From Frateuria_A yonginensis (GTDB lineage Bacteria; Pseudomonadota; Gammaproteobacteria; Xanthomonadales; Rhodanobacteraceae), in NCBI RefSeq assembly GCF_037137055.1, contig NZ_JBBBNY010000002.1, positions 186,001 to 250,000 on the forward strand: a stretch of 64,000 nt of DNA. Direction: 5' to 3'. The translations under genes were made by a program, and so were the position numbers. This document shows, piece by piece, positions 46,171 through 54,787 of the stretch. The notes beneath the pieces are model-generated. The model made no database searches. It was given only the letters and a program-made list of their open reading frames with translations, and was not told the DNA's origin. Each line of letters begins with the position of its first letter. The first letter of the stretch is position 1.

Positions 46171-46203
46171 GGGAACGGGAAACGGGGAACGGGGAACGTG
46201 CAG
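46171..46203 (+). repeat. Second copy of the GGGGAAC heptamer repeat
   Basis: Units GGGAAC, GGGAAAC, GGGGAAC, GGGGAAC (46171-46197) followed by GTGCAG, matching the copy in fliO. It lies in the 159-base gap between flhA and flhF, otherwise GC-rich with no promoter that I can identify. Confidence 0.85.
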
Positions 46204-46297
46204 TTCGCCGGGCGCGCGCGGGCGCCCGCCTGGCTTGCCTCGGGGATGACGTTCGCCGTGCCCTGTTCGCCGTACCCCGCGTGCGGAGCACGCGCGC

Positions 46298-47728
46298 ATG
46301 AAGATCAAGCGTTTCGTGGCGCCGGACATGCGCCAGGCGATGCGCCAGGTGCGCGAGGAGCAGGGCCCGGATGCGGTGATCCTGTCCACCCGCCGGCTGG
46401 ACGAAGGCATCGAGATCATCGCCGCGGTCGACTACGACGAGGCGCTGGTGCGCGAGGCGGCCCGGCACGGCGTGGCGCCGGCCGCGGCCCCCGCCGCATT
46501 GCCGCCCGAACTGCCGCCGCGTGCGGCGGGTCCGGCCGTGCCGCCGCCCCCGCCGTTGCCGCGCGAGCCGCGCGTCGAAACGCCGGCGGCCGCCAATCGT
46601 CCGTCGCTCGCGACGCCCGAGGGCGGGGTTGCCGCCGCACCGCGTCCCTCTGCGGCAAGCCCGGGGCGGAGTCCGCCCGCGGCGGTGCCGGGGGAGGGCG
46701 AGCAGGAACAGGCACGCCCCCGGCTGCGCGCTGCGCCTGCCGCCGCCGAGCCGGACACCGCGGCCGAGCCCCCGGTGCATCCGCTGATCGAGCGCGCCGC
46801 GCAGGACACCGTGCGCATGCGCGCCGAGCTTTCCAGCCTGCGCGAGATGCTGCAGGTGCAGCTCTCCAGCCTGGCCTGGAACGACATGGAACGGCGCCAG
46901 CCGCTGCACGCCCGCGTGCTGCGCGAACTGACCCGGCTGGGCATCGAGGCCGACGTGGCCCGCGCGCTGGCCGAGGAGCTGCCGGCGCAGATGACGCCCG
47001 AGCAGGCCCGCTACCTGCCGCTGGGCATGCTCAGCCGCGGCCTGGCGGTGAGCGGGCGGGGCCGGTCCGACGAAGGCGGCGTGACCGCGCTGGTCGGGCC
47101 GACCGGGGTGGGCAAGACCACCACGCTGGCCAAGCTCGCGGCGCGCGCGGTGGTGCGCCACGGCGCCTCGCAGGTGGCGCTGGTCAGCACCGACCACTAC
47201 CGCATCGGCGCCGCCGCGCAGCTGGAACACTACGGCCGCCTGCTCGGCGTGCGCGTGTACCCGGCCTACGACGCGCAGAGCCTGCGCCAGGTGCTGGACC
47301 TGCTGAAGGGTTGCCATACGGTGCTGGTCGATACCGCCGGCCTGGCCGGCAACGACCCGCGGCTGAAGGAACAACTCGAGGTGCTGGGCGACGCCGGCGG
47401 GCTGCGCGCCTGCCTGGTGCTCGCCGCCAATGCGCAGGCGCAGTCGCTGGAGGAGGCGGTGCGCGCCTACCTTCCGCTGAAGCCGCATGCGGCGATCCTG
47501 ACCAAACTCGACGAGGCGCCGAGCCTCGGCGGGGCGCTGTCGGTGCTGATCCGCCACCGGCTGGCGCTGGACTACACCACCGACGGCCAGCGCGTGCCCG
47601 AGGACATCGCAGCGGCCGATGCGCGGCTGCTGGTCTGCCGTGCGGCGCAGGTGCTCAAGGCCGGCGCGCCGGCGGCGGACGAGGCGCTGCTGGCCGAGCG
47701 CTTCGGCGCCATGGCGGTGCAGGCATGA
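46298..47728 (+). CDS. flhF: Flagellar placement GTPase FlhF
   Basis: 476-residue SRP-type GTPase that sets flagella at the pole. N-terminal B domain (MKIKRFVAPDMRQAMRQVRE), then a Pro/Ala-rich linker of about 100 residues, then the N and G domains with P-loop VGPTGVGKTTTLAKLA (residues 266-281), DTAGLAGND in place of the usual DTAGR, and TKLDEAPSLGGA. Stop overlaps flhG by four bases. Its presence with flhG predicts a polar flagellum. Confidence 0.95.
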   Translation: MKIKRFVAPDMRQAMRQVREEQGPDAVILSTRRLDEGIEIIAAVDYDEALVREAARHGVAPAAAPAALPPELPPRAAGPAVPPPPPLPREPRVETPAAANRPSLATPEGGVAAAPRPSAASPGRSPPAAVPGEGEQEQARPRLRAAPAAAEPDTAAEPPVHPLIERAAQDTVRMRAELSSLREMLQVQLSSLAWNDMERRQPLHARVLRELTRLGIEADVARALAEELPAQMTPEQARYLPLGMLSRGLAVSGRGRSDEGGVTALVGPTGVGKTTTLAKLAARAVVRHGASQVALVSTDHYRIGAAAQLEHYGRLLGVRVYPAYDAQSLRQVLDLLKGCHTVLVDTAGLAGNDPRLKEQLEVLGDAGGLRACLVLAANAQAQSLEEAVRAYLPLKPHAAILTKLDEAPSLGGALSVLIRHRLALDYTTDGQRVPEDIAAADARLLVCRAAQVLKAGAPAADEALLAERFGAMAVQA

Positions 47729-48669
47729 GCGGAAGTCTTGCAATGAACCAGGCGTGGGGTTTGAAGGGCATGTTCAACGCGACGACGGGTGGGCGCGACG
47801 GCGCGCCCCCCGCACCGCACCGGCCGCACCAGGCGGCCCAGCTCGGCGCCGCGCGCCGCCGTTGCCGCGCGATCGCGGTGGCCGGCGGCAAGGGCGGCGT
47901 GGGCAAGACCACCGTGGCGGTCAACCTGGGCATGACGCTGGCCATGACCGGCCGCGACGTGATGCTGCTGGATGCCGACATGGGCCTGGCCAACGTGGAC
48001 GTGCTGCTGGGCCTGGCGCCCTCGCGCCACCTGGGTCACCTGCTCGACGGCACCGCCACGCTGGAGGAACTGGTGCTGGAGGCCCCGCACGGGCTGAAGG
48101 TGATCCCCGGCGGCTCCGGCGCGCGGCGCCTGGCACAGCTGGGCAACGGCGAGCACGCCGCGGTGATCCGCGCCTTCGACGAGCTGCCCCGGCCGCCGGA
48201 CTACCTGCTGGTCGACACCGCCGCCGGGCTGTCCGACAACGTCGCCATGTTCGCCGCGGCGGCCGACGACGTGGTGCTGGTGGTGTGCGACGAGCCGGCC
48301 TCGCTCACCGACGCCTACGCCCTGATCAAGGTGCTGTCGCGCGATTTCGGCGTGCGCCGGTTCCGCTTCGTGGCCAACCTGGTACGCAACGCCGGCGAGG
48401 CCCGCGCCCTGCACCAGAAGCTCGCCAAGGTGAGCGACCGCTTCCTGGACGTGGTGCTGGATTTCATGGGTTTCGTGCCGCAGGACGAGCGCCTGCGCCA
48501 GGCCATCCGCCGGCAGAGCGCGGTGGTGGACCTGTGGCCGGCGGCGCGGTCGTCGCAGGCATTCAAGCAATTGGCCGGTGCGGTCGATACATGGGAGGAA
48601 CCCGCGCGCGCCGGCCTGGACCGTATCGCCTTCTTCGGCGGTCAGGCCGTACCGGCAGCGGGGTGGTGA
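47725..48669 (+). CDS. flhG: Flagellar number regulator FlhG (FleN)
   Basis: 314-residue MinD/ParA-type ATPase that restricts flagellar number, activates FlhF GTPase and inhibits FleQ. The deviant Walker A is AGGKGGVGKTTVAVNLG, with LLDADMGLANVDVLLGL and DTAAGLSDNVAMFAAAADDV after it. The N-terminal FlhF-activating element, DQAxxLR in other bacteria, appears as NQAWGLK at about residues 8-14. It ends with a longer C-terminal tail than usual. Sits between flhF and fliA as in pseudomonads. Confidence 0.95.
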   Translation: MSGSLAMNQAWGLKGMFNATTGGRDGAPPAPHRPHQAAQLGAARRRCRAIAVAGGKGGVGKTTVAVNLGMTLAMTGRDVMLLDADMGLANVDVLLGLAPSRHLGHLLDGTATLEELVLEAPHGLKVIPGGSGARRLAQLGNGEHAAVIRAFDELPRPPDYLLVDTAAGLSDNVAMFAAAADDVVLVVCDEPASLTDAYALIKVLSRDFGVRRFRFVANLVRNAGEARALHQKLAKVSDRFLDVVLDFMGFVPQDERLRQAIRRQSAVVDLWPAARSSQAFKQLAGAVDTWEEPARAGLDRIAFFGGQAVPAAGW

Positions 48670-48670
48670 G

Positions 48671-49468
48671 ATGAGCGTGGCATCGGAATATCTCCAACTG
48701 CAGCGACAGAGCGCAGAAGAGTTGGTGCGTCAGCACGCGCCACTGGTGCGGCGTATTGCCTATCACCTGATGGGCCGGCTGCCGCCGAGCGTGGACGTCG
48801 GCGACCTGATCCAGTCCGGCATGATCGGCCTGCTCGAGGCCGCCCGGCACTACGCCACCGACCGCGCCGCCAGCTTCGAGACCTACGCCGGCATCCGCAT
48901 CCGCGGCGCCATGCTGGACGAGCTGCGCAAGACCGACTGGACCCCGCGCTCGGTGCACCGCAAGGTGCGCGAGGTGGCCGAGGTGGTGCGCCAGATCGAG
49001 ATCGAGACCGGCGCCGACGCCGAGGACGCCGAGGTGATCAAGCGCCTGGGCGTGAGCGCGGAGGAGTACCACCAGATCCTCGCCGACGCCGCCAGCGCGC
49101 GCCTGCTCAGCCTCACCGCGCCGGACGACGGCGACGGCGCGGCCGCCTTCGACGTGGCCGACCAGACCAGTCTGGGGCCGCAGGAAAGCATCGAGCAGGA
49201 CGGGCTGCGCCAGGCGCTGATCGACGGCATCTCCAGCCTGCCCGAGCGCGAGCAGCTGGTGATGTCGCTCTACTACGAGCAGGAACTCAACCTGAAGGAA
49301 ATCGGCGCGGTGCTCGGCGTGACCGAGTCGCGCGTGTGCCAGATCCACGGCCAGGCGATCGTGCGCCTGCGCGCGCGCCTGGGCGACTGGCGCGAGGGCG
49401 AGGCTGCGCCGGAGCGCAAGAACAACAAGAAGGGGCGGGCGACGGCCGGCGAGGGCGCACGGCGCTGA
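48671..49468 (+). CDS. fliA: Flagellar sigma factor FliA (sigma28)
   Basis: 265 residues. Region 2 is DLIQSGMIGLLEAARHYATD followed by FETYAGIRIRGAMLDELRKT; region 4 is LNLKEIGAVLGVTESRVCQI. The tail of about 25 residues is basic and low in complexity (ERKNNKKGRA). FliA should read the TCAAG-N-GCCGAT sites found in this window, and FlgM encoded at 10651-10977 is its antagonist. Confidence 0.97.
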   Translation: MSVASEYLQLQRQSAEELVRQHAPLVRRIAYHLMGRLPPSVDVGDLIQSGMIGLLEAARHYATDRAASFETYAGIRIRGAMLDELRKTDWTPRSVHRKVREVAEVVRQIEIETGADAEDAEVIKRLGVSAEEYHQILADAASARLLSLTAPDDGDGAAAFDVADQTSLGPQESIEQDGLRQALIDGISSLPEREQLVMSLYYEQELNLKEIGAVLGVTESRVCQIHGQAIVRLRARLGDWREGEAAPERKNNKKGRATAGEGARR

Positions 49469-49534
49469 TCCGCGGCATCCGGATCCCGCCCCGCCACCCG
49501 CACCTCATCCCCCGCCCCCAGACGGAGAAAAGCG

Positions 49535-49942
49535 TTGGACAAGAACATGAAAATCCTGGTGGTCGACGATTTCTCCACCATGCGGCGCATCGTGCGCAAC
49601 CAGCTGGTGGAGCTGGGTTTCACCAACACGTTGATCCAGGAGGCGGACGACGGCAACAGCGCGCTGACCATGCTGCGCGCGCAGCCGTTCGACCTGGTGG
49701 TCACGGACTGGAACATGCCCAACATGACCGGCATCGACCTGCTGCGCACGATCCGCGCCGAGGCGTCGCTGAAAGGGCTGCCGGTGCTGATGGTCACCGC
49801 GGAGAACAACCGCGACCAGATCATCGCGGCCGCCCAGGCCGGCGTGAACGGCTACATCGTCAAGCCGTTCAACGCCGCCACCCTGAAGGAAAAGCTGACC
49901 AAGATCTTCGAGCGCATCGCCGCGGCAGGGGCAGGGGCATGA
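49535..49942 (+). CDS. cheY: Chemotaxis response regulator CheY
   Basis: 135 residues from a TTG with GGAG eight bases upstream; an ATG four codons later (49547) is the alternative. Single receiver domain: acidic pair in ILVVDDFSTMRRIVRN, phospho-acceptor Asp58 in VVTDWNMPNMTG, Thr in LMVTAENN and Lys in YIVKPFN. CheY-phosphate binds the FliM N terminus to reverse the motor. Overlaps cheZ by four bases. Confidence 0.97.
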   Translation: MDKNMKILVVDDFSTMRRIVRNQLVELGFTNTLIQEADDGNSALTMLRAQPFDLVVTDWNMPNMTGIDLLRTIRAEASLKGLPVLMVTAENNRDQIIAAAQAGVNGYIVKPFNAATLKEKLTKIFERIAAAGAGA

Positions 49943-50583
49943 GTGCCGCTGCCCTTCCCCTGGTCAGCGCCGAGCAGCTGCCGCCGGAACTGCACGATCT
50001 GCTCAACAGTGCCGATGGCGCCGCCTTCGAGCAGGCGCTGGACGCGTTGGTGCGCCAGCGCGAGCAGCACCTGTTCCGCGCGCTGGGCCAGCTCGCGCGC
50101 GACCTGCACGACGCGGTACGCCGGCTCGGCAACGATCTGGCGCAGGAGGGCGTGCCCGGCCGCGTGGCCGACGTGCGCAAGCACCTCAACGACGTGCTGG
50201 AGATGAGCGCGCAGGCAGCCCATCGCAGCATCGACTTCGCCGAACGGATGAGCCCGGAAGCGGATGCGCTGGCGCAGAACGCCGAGCGCGTGCTCGACGC
50301 CGTCGCCGCCGATGCCCCGGCCGCGGCGCTGGCGCGTCAGGCCGGCAGCTTCGCTGCGAGCTGCCGCGACGGCCTCAACGACATGGTGATGGCGCAGTCC
50401 TGGCAGGACCTGTCGGGCCAGCGCATCAAGAAGGTGGTCAACTTCATCGAAAGCGTGGAATCCTCGCTACTGGAGCTGGTGCACCTGACCGGCGCGCTGT
50501 CCGGACGGGAGCCGCCGCCGGTGGTGGAGAAGATCTCCGGCCAGGACGAGGCGGACCGCCTGCTCAGCGAATTCGGCTTCTGA
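49939..50583 (+). CDS. cheZ: CheY phosphatase CheZ
   Basis: 214 residues, a long four-helix-bundle protein. The active site is AQSWQDLSGQRIKKVVNFIE with the catalytic Gln in DLSGQ. The C-terminal peptide DEADRLLSEFGF is the CheY-binding tail. Overlaps cheY, as is typical. Confidence 0.96.
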   Translation: MSAAALPLVSAEQLPPELHDLLNSADGAAFEQALDALVRQREQHLFRALGQLARDLHDAVRRLGNDLAQEGVPGRVADVRKHLNDVLEMSAQAAHRSIDFAERMSPEADALAQNAERVLDAVAADAPAAALARQAGSFAASCRDGLNDMVMAQSWQDLSGQRIKKVVNFIESVESSLLELVHLTGALSGREPPPVVEKISGQDEADRLLSEFGF

Positions 50584-50603
50584 CGGGCGAGGAGAGCCTG
50601 CCC

Positions 50604-52529
50604 ATGGATCCCTCGCTGGACAGCGAACTGCGCGACGATTTCCTGGTCGAGGCCGGGGAACTGGTCGAACGGCTGGCCGAGCAGCTGGTCGAGCTGGAAG
50701 CGAGCCCGCGGGATGCGGAGCTGCTCAATGCCGTGTTCCGTGCCTTCCATACGGTCAAGGGCGGCGCCGGCTTCCTCGCGCTCGAGCCGATGGTGCAGCT
50801 GTGCCACCACGCCGAGGACCTGCTCAACGCCGCCCGCAATGGCGCGCTGGTGCTCGATTCGGCGCAGATGGACGCGTTGCTGGAGGCGCTGGACCTGCTC
50901 AACGCGATGATGGAGGCGCTGCGCCGCGGCACGGCCATGGCGATCCCTCCGCCGGCCCTGCTCGGGCGGCTGATGCCCGGCCCCCGGCCTGCGCCCGCAC
51001 CCGTCGCCGCACCTGCGCCCGCGCCGGCACCCGCCGCGGGCGGCAGCATCGACGACAGCGAGTTCGAGGCCCTGCTGGACACGCTCTACGGCAACGCCGC
51101 CCCGGGCACCGTGGCCCCGGCGCCGCTGCCGGCCACCTCCGCCACCATCGACGACGACGAATTCGAGGCGCTGCTGGACAACCTGCACGGCAAGGGCGGC
51201 GCACCCGGCGCTTCGGCCGGCAACGGCATCGGCGAGGACGAGTTCGAGGCGTTGCTCGACAGCCTGCACGGCAAGGGCGGTGCCCCCGGGGCCGGACCGG
51301 CGGCGCCCGCGCCACCGTCGCCGCCCGCGCCCGCTCCGGCGCGTGCACCGGCCGCGGAGACCAGCGTGCGCGTCGACACCGGTCGACTGGATGCGCTGGT
51401 GCATCGCGCCGGCGAGCTGGTGCTGGTGCGCAACCGCTTGCAGAGCCTGGCGCAGCGCAGCGGCGACGAGGCGCTGGCGCAGGCGGCCGGCGAGCTCGAC
51501 CGCGTCGCCGACGAACTGCAGGGCGCGGTGCTGTCGATGCGCATGCAGCCGGTCGGCCGGCTGTTCCAGCGCTTCCCGCGCATCGTGCGCGACCTCGCGC
51601 GCCAGCTCGGCAAGGAGGTGGAGCTGGTGCAGGAAGGCGAGGGCACCGACCTGGACCGCAGCCTGGTCGAGGCACTCGCCGATCCGCTGATCCACCTGTT
51701 GCGCAACGCACTCGACCACGGACTGGAAATGCCCGAGGAACGCGTCAAGGCCGGCAAGCCGCGCAAGGGTACGGTGCGCCTCGCCGCCGCCCAGCGCGGC
51801 GAGCGCATCGTGATCTCGGTGACCGACGACGGTCGCGGCATGAACCCGGAGGTGCTCAAGCGCAAGGCGGTGGAGAAGGGCGTGATCGACGCGGCGCAGG
51901 CCGGGCGCCTGAGCGAGAGCGAGTGCTACGAGCTGATCTTCCGCCCCGGGTTCTCCACCGCCGCGCAGATCTCCGACATATCCGGCCGCGGCGTGGGCAT
52001 GGACGTGGTCAAGACCCGCGTGGCGGAGCTCGGCGGCACCCTGCAGGTGCGTTCGAGGCTCGGCCAGGGCAGCGAGCTGGAACTGACCGTGCCGCTGACG
52101 CTGGCGATCCTGCGCGTGCTGATGGTGCGCGTGGGCGACCGGTTGTTCGCGCTGCCGCTGGCCAACGTGGAGGAGGTGTTCGAGCTGGCCGCGGGGCAGG
52201 ACCGCATGCTCGACGGCCGCCTGGTCGCGGCGCACCGCGGCCGCGCGCTGCCGCTGGGCGACCTGGCTGGCTGGGCCGGCGTGCCCGGCACCGCCGCGCG
52301 CCACGTGGTGGTGCTGCACATCGGCCACCTGCGCCTGGGCTGCCTGGTGCACGAGGTGATCGGCCGCGAGGACGTGATGGTCAAGCCGCTCGGCCCGCTG
52401 TTCGAAGGCGTGCCGGGGGTGGCCGGCGCCACCGTGACCGGCGACGGCCGCCTGGCGCTGGTGCTCGACCTGGCCGGCCTGGCCGACGACGGCGGCCAGC
52501 TGCTGCCGTCCCTGCGCGCGGCGGGCTGA
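50604..52529 (+). CDS. cheA: Chemotaxis histidine kinase CheA (flagellar cluster)
   Basis: 641 residues. P1 domain with phospho-acceptor His49 in FHTVKGGAGFLAL. In place of a folded P2 domain there is an Ala/Pro linker (about 115-250) carrying three copies of a DDEFEALLDxLHGKGG motif at about residues 150-169, 183-203 and 212-230. P3 is VRVDTGRLDALVHRAGELVL. The kinase domain has N box HLLRNALDHGLE, G1 DDGRGM and G2 GRGVGMDVVK. A CheW-like P5 domain ends the protein. Encoded between cheZ and the stator genes. Confidence 0.95.
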   Translation: MDPSLDSELRDDFLVEAGELVERLAEQLVELEASPRDAELLNAVFRAFHTVKGGAGFLALEPMVQLCHHAEDLLNAARNGALVLDSAQMDALLEALDLLNAMMEALRRGTAMAIPPPALLGRLMPGPRPAPAPVAAPAPAPAPAAGGSIDDSEFEALLDTLYGNAAPGTVAPAPLPATSATIDDDEFEALLDNLHGKGGAPGASAGNGIGEDEFEALLDSLHGKGGAPGAGPAAPAPPSPPAPAPARAPAAETSVRVDTGRLDALVHRAGELVLVRNRLQSLAQRSGDEALAQAAGELDRVADELQGAVLSMRMQPVGRLFQRFPRIVRDLARQLGKEVELVQEGEGTDLDRSLVEALADPLIHLLRNALDHGLEMPEERVKAGKPRKGTVRLAAAQRGERIVISVTDDGRGMNPEVLKRKAVEKGVIDAAQAGRLSESECYELIFRPGFSTAAQISDISGRGVGMDVVKTRVAELGGTLQVRSRLGQGSELELTVPLTLAILRVLMVRVGDRLFALPLANVEEVFELAAGQDRMLDGRLVAAHRGRALPLGDLAGWAGVPGTAARHVVVLHIGHLRLGCLVHEVIGREDVMVKPLGPLFEGVPGVAGATVTGDGRLALVLDLAGLADDGGQLLPSLRAAG

Positions 52530-52530
52530 C

Positions 52531-53271
52531 ATGGATCTGGTGAGCCTGCTCGGCACCATCCTGGCCTTCCTGGTCATCATCGTCGGCACCATCCTCAAGG
52601 GCTCGACGCTGGAGGCGCTGCTCAATCCGGCGGCCTTCGTGATCGTGTTCTGCGGCACCGCCGCGGCGCTGCTGGTGCAGACGCCCGGCCCCGTGCTCAA
52701 GCGCGCGCTGGCGATGCTGCCGATGGTCTACCGCCCGCCGGTGCACCGCCCGTCCGAGCTGATCGAGCGGATCGTCGGCTGGAGCGAGATCTCGCGCCGC
52801 CAGGGCCTGCTCGGGCTGGAGCCGCAGATCGACGGCGAGAGCGACGGCTTCGTGCGCAAGGGCCTGCAGCTGCTGGTCGACGGCAGCGAGCCGGATGCCT
52901 TGCGCGGCGTGCTGGAAGTGGAGCTGGAGGCGCGCGAGCACAACGAACTGGTGGCCGCCAAGGTGTTCGAGAACGCCGGCGTGTACTCGCCCACGATGGG
53001 CATCATCGGCGCGGTGATGGGCCTGATGGCGGTGATGCAGAACCTGGCCGACCCGAGCAAGCTCGGCCACGGCATCGCCGCGGCCTTCGTCGCCACCATC
53101 TACGGCGTGGCGCTGGCCAACCTGCTGATGCTGCCGATGTCCGCGCGACTGAAGAGCCTGGTGCGCCGGCAGACGCAGATGCGCGAGATCTTCATCGAAG
53201 GGCTGGTGTCGATCGCGCAGGGTGACAACCCGCGGCAGATCGAAGCCAAGCTGCAGGGCTACCTGCCATGA
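52531..53271 (+). CDS. motC: Flagellar stator protein MotC (MotA family)
   Basis: 246 residues with four membrane segments: starts MDLVSLLGTILAFLVIIVGT and has AGVYSPTMGIIGAVMGLMAV, holding the conserved prolines of segment 3. The cytoplasmic loop has the charged residues that meet FliG (EARE near residue 130). Proton-type MotC of the second pseudomonad stator pair. Overlaps motD by four bases and starts one base after the cheA stop. Confidence 0.94.
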   Translation: MDLVSLLGTILAFLVIIVGTILKGSTLEALLNPAAFVIVFCGTAAALLVQTPGPVLKRALAMLPMVYRPPVHRPSELIERIVGWSEISRRQGLLGLEPQIDGESDGFVRKGLQLLVDGSEPDALRGVLEVELEAREHNELVAAKVFENAGVYSPTMGIIGAVMGLMAVMQNLADPSKLGHGIAAAFVATIYGVALANLLMLPMSARLKSLVRRQTQMREIFIEGLVSIAQGDNPRQIEAKLQGYLP

Positions 53272-54284
53272 AGCGCAGGCACCACGAGGACCACGTCAAC
53301 CACGAGGCCTGGGCCATCCCCTACGCCGACCTGATGACGCTGCTGCTGGCGTTCTTCGTGGTGATGTATGCGGTCTCGGTGGTGAACGAGGGCAAGTACC
53401 GCGTGATGTCCGAGTCGATCATCGAGGCGTTCAACGGGTCCAGCCACGTGATCGCGCCGCTGCCCCCCGAGCGCGCCCGGCCGCACAACGTCGACCCCGC
53501 GATCGCCACGCCGCCCGGCCAGCCCGGCGCCGCCGCCGCGCCGGTGGCAGTGCCGTTGCCGCTGCGCCCGGCGCCGGTGCGCACGGTCGCGCAGCGCGCC
53601 CCGCACGAGACGATGGACGCGCAGGCCCGTCGCCAGGCCGACCTCACCCGCATCCAGAACGAGGTGCAGCAGGCCCTGCAGCCGCTGATCGACCGCAAGC
53701 TGGTGGTCGTGCGGCGCAACCCGAACTGGCTGGAGATCGAGATCCGCACCGACATCCTGTTCCCCAGCGGCGTGGCGCAGCTCTCGCGGCCCGCCGACGC
53801 GGTGCTGAGCCGCCTGGCCGGCATCCTGGCGCCGTTCGGCAACCCGCTGCGCATCGAGGGCTACACCGACGACAAGCCGATCAGCACGGCGGTGTTCCCG
53901 TCCAACTGGGAGCTCTCCGCAGCACGCGCCGCCAGCGTCGCGCGGCTGTTCACCGAGCACGGGGTCAGTCCGGCGCGGCTGGGCATCATCGGCTGGGGCC
54001 AGTTCCGGCCGGCCGCGGACAACGCCACCGCGGAGGGACGCAACCGCAACCGCCGCGTGCTGGTGGTCGTGCTGAGCGACCATGCCACGCCGACACGCTA
54101 TTCCGACGACGCCGAGCACGTGAGCCCACTGGCCGATACCACGGCGACGCCCCCATCCGCGACGGGCGCCGACCCCACGCGGCCGGCCATCGGCCTGCGC
54201 CAGCCGGCGGCGCGGGCACAGGCCCATGCGGCCGCGCCGGGCTCCGACGCGCCGCTGATCGTCACCCCGGAGCGCGGCAAATGA
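53268..54284 (+). CDS. motD: Flagellar stator protein MotD (MotB family)
   Basis: 338 residues. Single membrane segment with the proton-binding Asp21 in WAIPYADLMTLLLAFFVVMY. The C-terminal OmpA-like peptidoglycan-binding domain spans about residues 150-275 (LRIEGYTDDKPISTAVFPSN; AARAASVARLF; WGQFRPAADNATAEGRNRNR). A low-complexity tail of about 60 residues ends it. Pairs with MotC. Confidence 0.94.
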   Translation: MKRRHHEDHVNHEAWAIPYADLMTLLLAFFVVMYAVSVVNEGKYRVMSESIIEAFNGSSHVIAPLPPERARPHNVDPAIATPPGQPGAAAAPVAVPLPLRPAPVRTVAQRAPHETMDAQARRQADLTRIQNEVQQALQPLIDRKLVVVRRNPNWLEIEIRTDILFPSGVAQLSRPADAVLSRLAGILAPFGNPLRIEGYTDDKPISTAVFPSNWELSAARAASVARLFTEHGVSPARLGIIGWGQFRPAADNATAEGRNRNRRVLVVVLSDHATPTRYSDDAEHVSPLADTTATPPSATGADPTRPAIGLRQPAARAQAHAAAPGSDAPLIVTPERGK

Positions 54285-54312
54285 CGCGCGCCCCTTGCCA
54301 CGGAGCATCCCG

Positions 54313-54780
54313 ATGAACGCGGCCCCACCGGCCCAGGCCGGCCAGCACTGGCTCACCTTCCATCTCGACGGGCAGGCCTATGCCGCACCGCTGGCGCAGG
54401 TGAGCGAGGTGATCCGGTTCGGCGAGGTGACGCCGGTGCCGGGCGCCGCGCCCGACCTGCTCGGCGTGCGCCATTTGCGCGGGCGCGTCGTGCCGGTCCT
54501 CGACGGCCGCCGCCGGCTCGGCCTGCCGCCGCAGGACGCCGACGGCGAGGGCGTGCGCGTGGTGATCCTCAGCCACGGCAGCCATTGGGTGGGCCTGCGC
54601 GTGGACGGCGTCGGCGAGCTGTTGCTGCCCGGCGACGATACCGCCGCGGCGCCGCCCCCGCCCGGTCGCGCCGCGCGCAGCGACGATCCGGTCACCGGCG
54701 TGCTGCCGTGGAAGGGCGGCTTCGTCGCCCTGCTGGACGTGCGGCGCCTGTGCCGGCTGCCGGCCGACGAGGCGGCGTAG
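54313..54780 (+). CDS. CheW-like coupling protein
   Basis: 155 residues, a single CheW domain (YAAPLAQVSEVIRFGEVTPV; LLGVRHLRGRVVPVLDGRR; GGFVALLDVRRLCRL). CACGGAGCAT holds the ribosome-binding site seven bases before the ATG. In pseudomonads the genes after motD are parC, parP and cheW; here only this CheW-type gene is present. It contains an Ala/Pro insert near residues 112-125 that typical CheW proteins lack, so it may serve as a specialised coupler to the cluster CheA. Confidence 0.85.
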   Translation: MNAAPPAQAGQHWLTFHLDGQAYAAPLAQVSEVIRFGEVTPVPGAAPDLLGVRHLRGRVVPVLDGRRRLGLPPQDADGEGVRVVILSHGSHWVGLRVDGVGELLLPGDDTAAAPPPPGRAARSDDPVTGVLPWKGGFVALLDVRRLCRLPADEAA

Positions 54781-54787
54781 CCCGGCG

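Noticed and set aside
40550..46203. CRISPR array suggested by repeated G-rich units
   Set aside because: Units are six to seven bases, directly adjacent without spacers, and there are no cas genes.
44282..47743. Open frame of 1153 codons on the minus strand, antisense to flhA and flhF
   Set aside because: Same shadow effect; composition dominated by His, Gln, Arg and Ala and no recognisable motif.
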